A stretch of 64,000 nt of DNA from Cellulomonas sp. HZM (GCF_000708885.1 NZ_JEOE01000001.1:310001-374000); one strand, 5' to 3'. Positions 16,936-25,636 are shown, numbered from the stretch's first letter. Program-made: numbers and translations. Notes: generated by a model from the letters alone, not told the origin.

Positions 16936-17871
16936 TCAGCGGCCGGCCGCACCGTGGCTGGTGCCGTCGGTCGACGACCTCGGTGCGACGTCGGCTCCCG
17001 CCGGCACGCAGGTGTAGCCCGCGTCGACCACGCTCAGAGATCCGTCACCGGCGTTGGCCTTACCAGGACTGAACAGCGTGTCGACCAGGAGGCGGAACGT
17101 CACGGGCCCCGGACCGACGGTGAGCCGAGCAGTGCTCGAGATCTGGCTGTAGCTGTTGTAGGTCGAGTCCGCCTGGATCGTGACGATCGCGAGGCCCGGG
17201 CCGTAGTCGACCCCCGTGCCCGCGGTGACCTGCGCGCGCACGAGCGACCGCTGGGTCGCGGAGTCGCCCTGGAGCCAGGCGCTCCCGTTCAACAGGTAGC
17301 TGTACCTTGTCCGGCCGGCGCCGCACGGGTCGGGCACGGTGGTCGGGACCGAGGCGAGCGTGCGTGGCCCAGCGCCCGCTGCGAGCTCCATGATCCGAGG
17401 ATCCTGCTGCGCGTAGCCGCTCACGAGGCCCGTGCTGCGCTTGTAGTAGTCGCCCGCCGCGGTCCCGCCGAGCTTCGCGGAGTCGGGCGCCTTCGCGATG
17501 ATGTCGTTCGGCAGACGACCGTGGCTGTCGGTGGCGACCAGCTTGCCCTTGCGACCCGACGCGCTCGTGGACGACTTCACCGCGCCCAGCCCGCCCACCT
17601 TCGAGGAGTCGGGCGCCTTCGCGATGATGTTGTTCGGCAGCTGCCCCTTGCTGTTGGTCGCGACGAGCTTTCCGGCCCGCTTGGACGCCTTCGTCGTGTA
17701 GCTCACGGCGTGCTTGCCGTCGACCTTGTCCGAGTCGTGCGCCTTGGCCGCGTCGTAGGCGGCCAGCGCGGGCGGGGCGCCGAGCGCGATCGCGAGGACG
17801 GTCGCGGCCGCGACCGCCGGGGCGTAGCGGCGCAGTGCGTGCGGGGCTGTGGTGGTGCGAGACCTGCGCAT
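16936..17871 (-). CDS. Secreted protein with tandem 42-residue repeats, function unknown
   Basis: 311 residues. The ATG at 17871 is chosen over an upstream GTG because GGAG lies six bases before it and an N-terminal signal peptide (about 1-38, basic start, AAATVLAIAL core, APPALA end) follows. Two complete 42-residue repeats (about 49-90 and 91-132) and a partial third share GKLVAT-x3-G-x-LPN-x-IIAKAPDS and begin KVDG, KVGG or KLGG. This stalk-like pattern is common in actinobacterial surface and phage-fibre-like proteins. The C-terminal part (about 145-295) is a beta-rich domain with two cysteines (PDPCGAG and GYTCVPAG) that may form a disulfide. No enzyme motif is visible. Confidence 0.8.
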   Translation of the reverse strand: MRRSRTTTAPHALRRYAPAVAAATVLAIALGAPPALAAYDAAKAHDSDKVDGKHAVSYTTKASKRAGKLVATNSKGQLPNNIIAKAPDSSKVGGLGAVKSSTSASGRKGKLVATDSHGRLPNDIIAKAPDSAKLGGTAAGDYYKRSTGLVSGYAQQDPRIMELAAGAGPRTLASVPTTVPDPCGAGRTRYSYLLNGSAWLQGDSATQRSLVRAQVTAGTGVDYGPGLAIVTIQADSTYNSYSQISSTARLTVGPGPVTFRLLVDTLFSPGKANAGDGSLSVVDAGYTCVPAGADVAPRSSTDGTSHGAAGR

Positions 17872-17952
17872 GTCGACTCCAGCGGGGGTTCGGGGCACCC
17901 TCGTCGGCGCCGTGACCTGAGGAGTCGCGTCCCGGTCCTCCAGATACGCGCG

Positions 17953-20900
17953 TCAGCGGAAGTCGCGGGACGACGAGCGCACCTTGAGCGACAGCGGTGC
18001 GAGGTGCTCGGCCACCAGGTTGGTCGCACCGTCAGCGCGTTCCAGCAGCCCACGCACGACGAGCGCGCGCGACGTGCGCGCGGTCGTCCTGAACCGCTGC
18101 CACAGCCCCGCCGAGCACACGACGTTGAGCAGCCCGGTCTCGTCCTCGAGCGACAGGAACGTGATGCCGCCCGCCGTCCCCGGACGCTGACGGTGCGTGA
18201 CCACCCCGGCGACCGCGACCCGACGCCCGTCCTCGTGCCGGTACGCCTGCTCGACGCACAGCACGCCCGCCTCGTCGAGCCGGTCGCGCACGAACTGCGT
18301 CGGGTAGGAGTCGACGGACACACCGGTCGCCCACACGTCCGCGGTGGCCGTCTCGAGGTCGCTCAGCCCGGGGAGCATGGGAGCCGCGACTCCCACGCTG
18401 ACCCCGGGCAACGTGTCCGGTCCCTCCTGCGCGAGCGCGCCGGCCGCCCACAGCCCTGCGCGGCGGTCCACGCCGAGCCCGTCGAGCGCGCCGGCGGTCG
18501 CGAGCGCCTCGAGCTGCGCGGTCGTCAGCCGCACGCGGCGCACGAGGTCACGCTGGTCGACGAACGGGCCGCGCACGCGGCGCTCGTCGACCACCCGCTG
18601 CGCGACCTCCTCCCCGACGGACCGCACCGCCGCGAGCCCCAGCCGCACCGCGAGCGACCGGGGTGACGACGAGGCGGTGCGCACACCTGGTGCGGCGGTC
18701 CGACCCGTGCCGCTCGCGCTCGGCACGAGCCGCGGCTCGCCGTCGTCGGGCGATGGACCTGTCCGCTCGACGCACGCCTGCACGTCCGAGCGCTGCACGT
18801 CCGGACGCAGCACCTCGAGCCCGTGGCGTCGCGCGTCGGCCGCGAGGCTCTGCGGCGAGTAGAACCCCATCGGCTGCGCCGCGAGCAGCCCCGCGTAGAA
18901 CGCGGCGGGGTGGTACACCTTCAGCCACGCGCTCGCGTACACGAGGAACGCGAACGAGTACGCGTGCGACTCGGGGAACCCGAAGTCGGCGAACGCCTTG
19001 AGCTTGTCGAAGATCTGCTCCCCCACCTCGGGCGTCACGCCGTTGGCCGCCATCCCGCTCATGAGGCGGTCCTTGAGCGCGTACATGCGCTCGGTCGAGC
19101 GCTTCGAGCCCATGGCCCGGCGCAGCTGGTCCGCCTCCGCGCCGCTGAAGCCCGCGACGTCGATCGCCATCTGCATGAGCTGCTCCTGGAACAGAGGCAC
19201 GCCGAGGGTCTTGCTCAGCGACTTCTCGAGCAGCGGGTGCAGGTAGGTGATCTTCTCCCGCCCGTGCGAGCGCTCGATGTACGGGTGCACCGAGCCGCCC
19301 TGGATGGGACCGGGCCGGATGAGCGCGACCTCGATGACGATGTCGTAGAACCGCTCGGGCCGCAGCCGCGGCAGCGTGCCCATCTGCGCACGCGACTCCA
19401 CCTGGAACACCCCGACGGTGTCCGCCGCGCACAGCAGCTCGTACACGCCCGGGTCCTCGTGCGGCAGGTCGTGCAGGTCGAGGACCTGCCCCTCGTGCTC
19501 GGCGACGAAGCCGAACGCGATCCGCAGCGCCGTGAGCATCCCGAGCCCGAGCAGGTCGAACTTCACCAGGCCCGCGTCCGCGCAGTCCTCCTTGTCCCAC
19601 TGCAGCACCGTGCGCCCGGGCATGCGCGCCCACTCCACGGGGCACACCTCGATCACCGGCCGGTCGCACATCACCATGCCGCCCGAGTGGATGCCGAGGT
19701 GGCGCGGCAGGCGAAGGAACCGGTCGGCCAGGTCGACGACCTGCGCGGGGATCTCGTCGAGGTCGCTCGCCGCGGGTGGCCGGACCAGGGGGACGACGTC
19801 GTGGCCGTCGTCCGTGGCGAGCCCCGGGACCTCGGTGCCGCGCGGCGAGCGTGTCGGCCGGCTCGGCGGCTCCCACGTGTTCCCCCACATCGCGGCCCGG
19901 TCCGCCCGCCGGGTCTCGCGTGCGGTGGCGACGGCGAGCGCCGCCTCCGGCACGGGTGCACCGCCCGGTCCGTGGCCGCCCCCCTGCGGCGGCCACGGAC
20001 CGACGTGCCCGGCGTGCGGACGCTGCGCGCGCGTGGGGACCGCGCCTCCGGCACGCTCGTCGGCGCGCGACGGGGCAGGCTGTGCGGCCTCGGGCGGCGG
20101 GCACAGGCTCCCCCAGCGCTCGATCGACGACGCCCATGCGTCCTGCTGACCCTGGTCGTACCCCAGCGCACGCGCCGCGTCGCGGACCGCGGAGCGCGGC
20201 CGGTAGGAGATGACGTTGGCGACCTGCGCGGCGTGCTGCCTGCCGTGCTTCTCGTAGACGTACTGGATGACCTCCTCGCGCCGCGCGGACTCGATGTCCA
20301 CGTCGATGTCGGGCGGCCCGTCGCGCTCGGGGGCCAGGAACCGCTCGAACAGCAGCCCGTGCTTGACGGCGTCCACCGCGGTGACCCGCAGCGCGTAGCA
20401 GACGGCGGAGTTCGCGGCCGAGCCACGTCCTTGCGCGAAGATCCCGTTGCGCCGGCAGAAGTCGACGAGGTCGTACACGACGAGGAAGTAGCCGGGGAAC
20501 CCGAGGTCCTCGATGACGCGCAGCTCGTGCTCGAGCTGGCGGTACGCCCCTGCCGTCTTCTCCCGCTCGGGCGGCCCGTACACGTCGTGCGCTCCCTGCC
20601 GGACGAGCTCGCGCAGCCACGTGGCCTCGGTATGGCCGTCCGGCACGGGGTACGGCGGGAGGTCCGGGGCGACGAGCGACAGGTCGAACGCGCACTCGTC
20701 GGCCAGCGCCGCGGCCGTGGCGACGGCCTGCGGGTGGCGGCGGTGCAGCGCGAGCATCTCGGTAGCGGATCGCAGGTGCGCGCTCGGGGCGCCCGGCAGC
20801 CAGCCGTCGAGGTCGTCGAGCGACGAGCGGGCGCGCACCGCCGCCAGGGCCCCGGCGAGGTCCGCGTCGCGCGGCGTCGCGTAGTGCGCGTTCGTCGTCG

Positions 20901-21600
20901 CGACGAGCGGCAGCCCGGCGTCGCGCGCGAGCTCCGCGAGCGCGTCGGCCCGCTCGGCGTCGTAGGCGTCGCCCGCGGCGGTCACCTCGACCGCGACGTC
21001 GTCCCGGCCGAACAGCGCGACGAGCCGGTCGAGCTCGCGACGCGCAGCGCGCAGCCCGTCGGGAGCGACCGGGCCGCCGGACGGGTCGCCGCCCGCGAGC
21101 GCACGCCGCACCGATCCCTTGCGGCACCCCGTGAGCACGAGCCACTGCCCGCGCGATGCCTCCGCGAGCTCGTCGAGCCGGTAGTCCGCCGCACCCTTGG
21201 TCCCGGTGCGCAGGTGCGCCTCGGCGATCGCGCGGGACAGCGCGCGGTACCCGTCCGGGCCGCGCGCGAGGACCAGCAGGTGGTTCGCGCGCGGGTCGGG
21301 CACGCCCGTGGGTGCGTCGAGGACCGGCAGACCGGGGGTCGCGCGGGTGCGCTCGCGCGGGTGCCGGCGGCCGTCGGGGGCGGGCAGGTGCAGCTCGGCG
21401 CCGAACACCGTGGGCAGGCCGACGGCCTTCGCCGCCTGCGAGAAGCGGACCACCCCGTACAGCCCGTCGTGGTCGGTGAGCGCGAGCGCGCGCAGGCCGA
21501 GCCGCGCTGCCTCGGCGGCCAGCTCCTCGGGCTGGCTGGCGCCGTCGAGGAAGCTGAACGCGGAGTGCGCGTGCAGCTCGGCGTAGCGGGCGTCAGTCAT
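17953..21600 (-). CDS. dnaE2: Error-prone DNA polymerase DnaE2
   Basis: 1215 residues. It carries the N-terminal PHP domain (ELHAHSAFSFLDGAS, ALTDHDGLYG), the C-family polymerase palm (RGSAANSAVCYAL and PDIDVDIES with catalytic aspartates near 428-432), and a later LQWDKEDCADAGLVKFDLLGLGML block. C-terminal helix-hairpin-helix and OB-fold regions follow, and the C-terminus is short as in DnaE2 rather than DnaE1. Its ATG overlaps the imuB stop (ATGACTGA), so the two are translationally coupled. An unusual Pro/Gly/Arg-rich insert lies at about residues 499-608. DnaE2 carries out mutagenic lesion bypass with ImuB and ImuA'. Confidence 0.95.
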   Translation of the reverse strand: MTDARYAELHAHSAFSFLDGASQPEELAAEAARLGLRALALTDHDGLYGVVRFSQAAKAVGLPTVFGAELHLPAPDGRRHPRERTRATPGLPVLDAPTGVPDPRANHLLVLARGPDGYRALSRAIAEAHLRTGTKGAADYRLDELAEASRGQWLVLTGCRKGSVRRALAGGDPSGGPVAPDGLRAARRELDRLVALFGRDDVAVEVTAAGDAYDAERADALAELARDAGLPLVATTNAHYATPRDADLAGALAAVRARSSLDDLDGWLPGAPSAHLRSATEMLALHRRHPQAVATAAALADECAFDLSLVAPDLPPYPVPDGHTEATWLRELVRQGAHDVYGPPEREKTAGAYRQLEHELRVIEDLGFPGYFLVVYDLVDFCRRNGIFAQGRGSAANSAVCYALRVTAVDAVKHGLLFERFLAPERDGPPDIDVDIESARREEVIQYVYEKHGRQHAAQVANVISYRPRSAVRDAARALGYDQGQQDAWASSIERWGSLCPPPEAAQPAPSRADERAGGAVPTRAQRPHAGHVGPWPPQGGGHGPGGAPVPEAALAVATARETRRADRAAMWGNTWEPPSRPTRSPRGTEVPGLATDDGHDVVPLVRPPAASDLDEIPAQVVDLADRFLRLPRHLGIHSGGMVMCDRPVIEVCPVEWARMPGRTVLQWDKEDCADAGLVKFDLLGLGMLTALRIAFGFVAEHEGQVLDLHDLPHEDPGVYELLCAADTVGVFQVESRAQMGTLPRLRPERFYDIVIEVALIRPGPIQGGSVHPYIERSHGREKITYLHPLLEKSLSKTLGVPLFQEQLMQMAIDVAGFSGAEADQLRRAMGSKRSTERMYALKDRLMSGMAANGVTPEVGEQIFDKLKAFADFGFPESHAYSFAFLVYASAWLKVYHPAAFYAGLLAAQPMGFYSPQSLAADARRHGLEVLRPDVQRSDVQACVERTGPSPDDGEPRLVPSASGTGRTAAPGVRTASSSPRSLAVRLGLAAVRSVGEEVAQRVVDERRVRGPFVDQRDLVRRVRLTTAQLEALATAGALDGLGVDRRAGLWAAGALAQEGPDTLPGVSVGVAAPMLPGLSDLETATADVWATGVSVDSYPTQFVRDRLDEAGVLCVEQAYRHEDGRRVAVAGVVTHRQRPGTAGGITFLSLEDETGLLNVVCSAGLWQRFRTTARTSRALVVRGLLERADGATNLVAEHLAPLSLKVRSSSRDFR

Positions 21601-23302
21601 ACGTGGCCTCGCAGGTCCAGCCGGCCGCGCCGCACGCGAGCAGCGCGGCCGGTCCCTCGTCGAACGTCACCTGCACGTGCGCCCTCGTCGTCTCGCCGGT
21701 CCACCACCTTCCGCCGAGCAGCCAGGGGCCGGCCCAGCCGGTGACGCGCCGTGCCCGCATCGGCCCGTCGTCCTGCACGTCGTCGTCCCGCACCGGCTGC
21801 ACCCGCACCCACGCGGGCTCGGCGCTCATCCCGGTGCGCGCGTCGAGCAGCACCGGGTGCCCCTCGTCGTCGCGGACCTCGGCACGCAGCGGCGGGTCCA
21901 GCACGGTGGCGGGCGCGGGGTCGGGCAGGCGCCCGGGCCACGGCAGGTCCGCCCGGCGCGGCGGCGTGCTCTGCTCGCCCCACGGGCGCACGTGCACCTG
22001 GTCGCGCACGTCGCGGCCGCCCTGCAGCGTCGCGGTGAGCAGCCCGGACCCGCCGACGAGACCCTGCACGCGGTCCAGCGCACGGTGCGCGCGCAGGTCG
22101 CCGCCCGAGGGGCCGCCCCACAGCCTGCCCTGCTCCGCGCCGGCGGGTGCGACGTCGAGCGCGGTGACGGCGAGCCGGACGAGGGTGACGGGGCGGGTGT
22201 CGTCGTCGGGCGGCAGGTCGTGCTGCGGCACGTCGTCGTCGGACGGACGCGGCCGACGACGGCCGAGCGCTCGGGCGTCCCCCGCGCGGCTGCGCGCGGT
22301 GGCGACCGCTGCCGACGTCAGCCACCCCTCGAGCTGCCAGCGGATGCGGTCCGTGATGCGCGCGGGGGTCAGGCCGCCCCAGCCGCCCAGGTCGGTCCGC
22401 CACGTGCGCACCAGGTCCTCGCCCTCGTCGGTGCGCGCGGCGATCTGCAGCCGCCCGCACGTGACGGAGTGCTCGACGAGCATCGCGTGCAGGTCCTCCG
22501 CGACGCGGCGACCGGCGAACGTCGCGGTGTCCACGCGGTCCACGGGCGGGTCGAGCTCGGTGGCGACCTCGAGGTCCGCCTCGGGCCGACGACGAGCGGG
22601 CGGACGCTCGTCGTCGCCGCGCGCCAGCAGGTGCGCCCACGCGCCGAGCCGGCCGAAGCGCGCGCGCACGTCGGTGACCGGCAGCGCCGCGAGCGCGCCG
22701 AGCGTGCGCAGCCCCAGGCGGTGCAGCAGGTCGACGAGGTCGGTGACCTGCGCGGCGACCTCGTCGTTCACCGCGGCGTGCACCAGCTCGGCCATCGGCC
22801 GGCCGGCCAGGAACGCCGCCGACTCCCCCGGTGCCACGCGTGCCCCCGTGCGGGCGGCCAGCACCGCGGCGAGCAGCCCGTCCGCGGTGCCGACGCCGCA
22901 CTCGTGCCCCGTACGCTCCGCGACGGCGTCGGTGAGCCGCTCCGCGAGCGCGTCCTCCGAGCCGTGGTACCTGCTCGCACCGCCCGCGGGCAGCAGCAGC
23001 ATCCCGGGTCGCACCACCTCGACACCCGCGACGACGCTCTCCGCAGCGACCGCGACCGGCTCGAACATGCGCACGTCGCGCGCGTCGTCGGCCGCGAGCA
23101 GCACCAGCTCAGGGCAGCAGCCCTGTGCCTGGCGCCGGCGCATGCCGCGGCGCACGCCCTGCGTGCGCGCGATCGCGGAGACCGCCACCACGCGCTGCCC
23201 GTCGAGCACCGCGACGGGCAGGTGGCCGGGCACCTCGTCGGCCGTCGCCGCGGCGACCACCGGCCAGTCGGGGACCCACAGGACGGTGGTGCGCGTGCTC
23301 AC
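21593..23302 (-). CDS. imuB: ImuB, Y-family polymerase-like protein of the mutasome
   Basis: 569 residues from the GTG at 23302, which has GAGGTGG five bases upstream and gives the typical STRTTVLWVPDWPV start; a GTG nine bases earlier is possible. It has the Y-family palm and fingers layout, but the catalytic acidic residues of DinB/UmuC are not conserved, as expected of ImuB, which acts as an adaptor rather than a polymerase. A little-finger-like region (about 240-360) is followed by a long variable C-terminus that in other species bridges the beta clamp, DnaE2 and ImuA'. A clear QxxLxL-type clamp motif was not picked out by eye. Confidence 0.9.
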   Translation of the reverse strand: MSTRTTVLWVPDWPVVAAATADEVPGHLPVAVLDGQRVVAVSAIARTQGVRRGMRRRQAQGCCPELVLLAADDARDVRMFEPVAVAAESVVAGVEVVRPGMLLLPAGGASRYHGSEDALAERLTDAVAERTGHECGVGTADGLLAAVLAARTGARVAPGESAAFLAGRPMAELVHAAVNDEVAAQVTDLVDLLHRLGLRTLGALAALPVTDVRARFGRLGAWAHLLARGDDERPPARRRPEADLEVATELDPPVDRVDTATFAGRRVAEDLHAMLVEHSVTCGRLQIAARTDEGEDLVRTWRTDLGGWGGLTPARITDRIRWQLEGWLTSAAVATARSRAGDARALGRRRPRPSDDDVPQHDLPPDDDTRPVTLVRLAVTALDVAPAGAEQGRLWGGPSGGDLRAHRALDRVQGLVGGSGLLTATLQGGRDVRDQVHVRPWGEQSTPPRRADLPWPGRLPDPAPATVLDPPLRAEVRDDEGHPVLLDARTGMSAEPAWVRVQPVRDDDVQDDGPMRARRVTGWAGPWLLGGRWWTGETTRAHVQVTFDEGPAALLACGAAGWTCEATYD

Positions 23303-23306
23303 CGCA

Positions 23307-23348
23307 CCCACCTCATCGTGCCCACCTCATCGTGCCCACCTCATCGAA
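23307..23348. repeat. Three tandem 14-bp repeats in the imuA'-imuB gap
   Basis: The unit CCCACCTCATCGTG occurs twice exactly (23307-23320, 23321-23334) and a third time with the last two bases changed (23335-23348). Read on the minus strand, every copy holds GATGAGGTGGG, that is, the Shine-Dalgarno-like GAGGTGG that serves imuB. The copy nearest imuB is at the right distance from its GTG. Confidence 0.9.
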
Positions 23349-23354
23349 CGCGCC

Positions 23355-24128
23355 TCATCCGACGAGCCGCAGCGTGCGCTCGTCGGCGTGCTCGTCTGGA
23401 CGCTCGACGAGGACGCGCTCGTCCTCCGTCCCCAGCGGGAGGGTCAGGCGGGCGGCCAGCAGTGCCGCCGACCCGCCGCGGCCCGTGCGCTCGACGCGCA
23501 GCCGCTGCGTGCGCAGCCGTCCGTCCCCCGCCCCGAGCCCGGTCCAGCCTTCCTGCGTCGCGGTGAGCACCACGTTCGCTCCCGGCCAGGGGGTCGTCGC
23601 GACGAGCACCGCACCGCGGTCGCGAGCACGGGCGGACAGGTGGCGACGATCCGCATCGGTGAGCGCGACGTCTCCGACGACGACCACGTCGAGCCCGTCG
23701 ACGAGCGCGGCGAGCACCGGCGCGGCGTCCCGCCCCGGCCGCGGCACGAGCGCGAGCCGGTCGAGCGCGACCCCGGCCTGGGCGGCCGCGAGCAGCCCCA
23801 CGCTGGGACGCCCGACGACGGCGGCCCACGCACCACCCGCGCAGGCGTGCGCGAGGAGCGCGAGCAGGAGCGAGGTCGAGCCGAGGACCGCGGTGGTCGC
23901 GCCGCGGCGCAGGCCGTCGGGCAACAGGTCGGTGAGCTGCGGGGGCACGGGCAGCGGCGGTCGTTCGGTGGTGAGCAACGAGGTGCGTCGGGGTGCGGGG
24001 ACGTCGGGCTGATCGACTGGCTCCACGGGGGCGCGCACCACGCTGCGCGCCCCCGTACGCTGCTCGGCACGGGCGAGGGCGGCCCGAGCGATCGCCGCGC
24101 GGTCCAGGAGGGTCGTCGAGCCGCTCAC
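23355..24128 (-). CDS. imuA': ImuA'-like RecA-fold protein of the mutasome
   Basis: 257 residues from a GTG at 24128 preceded by GGAGG at ideal spacing; longer in-frame starts would place the SOS box inside the gene. The sequence has a RecA/SulA-like core (ATTAVLGSTSLLLALLAHACAGGAWAAVVG, then LDVVVVGDVALTDADRRHLSARARDRGAVLVATT) but the Walker A lysine is missing, as in actinobacterial ImuA' proteins. It is the first gene of the SOS operon. ImuA' is needed for DnaE2-dependent mutagenesis through contacts with ImuB. Identity rests on position and weak core motifs. Confidence 0.82.
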   Translation of the reverse strand: MSGSTTLLDRAAIARAALARAEQRTGARSVVRAPVEPVDQPDVPAPRRTSLLTTERPPLPVPPQLTDLLPDGLRRGATTAVLGSTSLLLALLAHACAGGAWAAVVGRPSVGLLAAAQAGVALDRLALVPRPGRDAAPVLAALVDGLDVVVVGDVALTDADRRHLSARARDRGAVLVATTPWPGANVVLTATQEGWTGLGAGDGRLRTQRLRVERTGRGGSAALLAARLTLPLGTEDERVLVERPDEHADERTLRLVG

Positions 24129-24204
24129 TGCCACCTCCGCACCACCGACGAGCCGCCAGAAATGGCTGCTGACCTGCGACGTCACCCTGAGTCGAACGTC
24201 ATGC

Positions 24205-24220
24205 TCGAACATTTGTTCGA
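24205..24220. promoter_or_regulatory. LexA-binding SOS box for imuA'-imuB-dnaE2
   Basis: TCGAACATTTGTTCGA fits the actinobacterial/Bacillus SOS consensus TCGAAC-N4-GTTCGA exactly. It lies 76 bp upstream of the imuA' start. A further half-site TCGAAC is at 24192-24197. Repression by LexA and induction by DNA damage are inferred. Confidence 0.92.
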
Positions 24221-24358
24221 CACCACTAGTACACGCCTCGACGGCCCGGGTGTCAATCCGCCGCAGAGCCTCGAAGCGCGGTGACACGACCTTCACCCGC
24301 TCGTCGGCTATCGTGCGCACGCACCGCGACGCTGCGGGCTCGTGCACGAGGAGGCGGG

Positions 24359-24987
24359 ATGCGGTTCGTCGTCGGGACCTACCGGCTGGCCCTGGCGGCC
24401 ATCACGTTCGTCGCGCTGTTCTGGGCGCCGAGCACGGGGGTCACGTTCCACCTCACCGACTACGTGTACTTCACCAACCAGTCGAACCTGCTCCTGGCGC
24501 TGGTCATGACGTGGGCGGGCGTCGCGGCGTTCGCGGGCCGCCCCGGACCGTCGGCCTGGCTCCTGGGCGCGGTGACGCTGTTCATCCTCATCACCGGGCT
24601 CGTCTCCTACTTCATCCTCGCGCCCGCACCGCCTGGTCAGGAGGTCGCGCGCTCGGTCTCACGCACGACCAGCTGGTGCACCGGCTCACGCCCATCGCGG
24701 CCTTCGTGCACTTCGTGCTGATGGTGCCCCACCGCCGCCTGCACGTCTCGACCGCGGCGTGGTGGCTGCTCTACCCGGTGGCGTACTGCGCGTTCACGAC
24801 GGTCCGCGGCGTGCTCGCGCCCGGCAGCGCGTACCCGTACCCGTTCGTCGACGTCGACTCGATCGGGTACGGCGGCCTGCTGCTCAACGTGCTGCTCTAC
24901 GGCATCGGCTTCTTCGTGCTCGGGCTCGCGATCGTCGGTCTGGACCGCCTGCTCCCCCGCCGCGCGATCCTGTCCGACGGGTCCTGA
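24359..24987 (+). pseudogene. Pr6Pr-family membrane protein, frameshifted
   Basis: The ATG at 24359 follows GAGGAGG. The first frame encodes a Pr6Pr-like start (YFTNQSNLLLAL, then GLVSYFILAPAPPGQEVA) and then goes out of register. The rest of the family pattern continues one frame away (LGLTHDQLVHRLTPIAAFVHFVLM, WWLLYPVAYCAFTTVRG, YPYPFVDVDSIGYGG, ending at 24987). Removing one CG from the CGCGCGC run at 24646-24652 restores a single reading frame of about 208 residues and six membrane helices. This is either a recent frameshift or a sequencing error. Members are integral membrane proteins of unknown role. Confidence 0.75.
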
Positions 24988-25031
24988 CACCTCGCCGGGC
25001 GCGGCGCGCAGGCCGGGGCGAGGATGGCGCC

Positions 25032-25553
25032 ATGACCTCTCTCGACCGTCCCGTCGCCCCCGACCCGTACGACCTGCTCCCGCCGGTGCCGTCGTTCGAG
25101 CTGCGCAGCGACGACGTCCGCGACGGCGAACGGCTGCCCGACGTCCACACCAACACCGACGCCGGCTCGAACGTCTCGCCGCATCTCGCCTGGTCGGGCT
25201 TCCCCGACGGCACACGGTCGTTCGCCGTCACGGCGTTCGACCCCAACGCACCCGGTCCGTCCGGCTGGTGGCACTGGACCCTGCTCGACGTCCCCGCGGA
25301 CGTGACCGAGCTCGCGCAGGGCGCCGAGCCGCCCGCCGGTGCGTTCGCACTGCGGGGCGACGACGGCGAGGCCCGCTACGTCGGCGCCGCACCGCCGCCC
25401 GGCGACATGGTGCACCGCTACTTCTTCGTCGTGCACGCCCTCGACGTGCCGTCGTCGGGGCTGCCGCACGAGGCCATGCCGGGCGCGGCGAACACCGCCC
25501 TGCTGTTCCACACGCTCGCGCGCGCGGTGCTCGTCGGGACCTACCAGCGCTGA
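25032..25553 (+). CDS. YbhB/YbcL family (PEBP-like) protein
   Basis: 173 residues. Phosphatidylethanolamine-binding-protein motifs are present: SPHLAWSGFPDGTRSFAVTAFDPNAP (anion-pocket DPxAP variant), GWWHWTLLDVPADV with its histidine, and HRYFFVVHALDV. Bacterial members are cytosolic or periplasmic proteins of unclear role, sometimes kinase inhibitors. No signal peptide is seen. The 3' end, including the stop codon, lies within the first copy of a 23-bp tandem repeat. Confidence 0.9.
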   Translation: MTSLDRPVAPDPYDLLPPVPSFELRSDDVRDGERLPDVHTNTDAGSNVSPHLAWSGFPDGTRSFAVTAFDPNAPGPSGWWHWTLLDVPADVTELAQGAEPPAGAFALRGDDGEARYVGAAPPPGDMVHRYFFVVHALDVPSSGLPHEAMPGAANTALLFHTLARAVLVGTYQR

Positions 25554-25627
25554 CGCGCAGGACCTGTCAGCGCTCACGCGCGGGACCTGTCAGCGCTCAC
25601 GCGCGGGACCTACCAGCGCTCACGCGC
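25536..25627. repeat. Four tandem 23-bp repeats spanning the stop codon of the PEBP gene
   Basis: Exact 23-bp periodicity runs through 25536-25558, 25559-25581, 25582-25604 and 25605-25627. Core shared parts are GGACCT and CAGCGCT-ACGCGC. The first copy supplies the last codons and TGA of the PEBP gene; in the other copies that TGA is TCA. The array ends ten bases before the -10 box of the YbaK-type gene. Confidence 0.95.
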
Positions 25628-25636
25628 GGTGGTCGG

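Noticed and set aside
18823-21744. Long plus-strand open frame opposite dnaE2
   Set aside because: It is the mirror of a strongly coding minus-strand gene, rich in Arg and Ala with no recognisable motif.
23307-23348. CRISPR-like array
   Set aside because: The repeats are directly tandem with no spacers and only 14 bp long. The same holds for the 23-bp and 12-bp repeats at 25536 and 39907.
21603-24284. Long plus-strand open frame opposite imuB and imuA'
   Set aside because: Composition is Ser/Arg-rich noise; it crosses two real genes and the SOS box.
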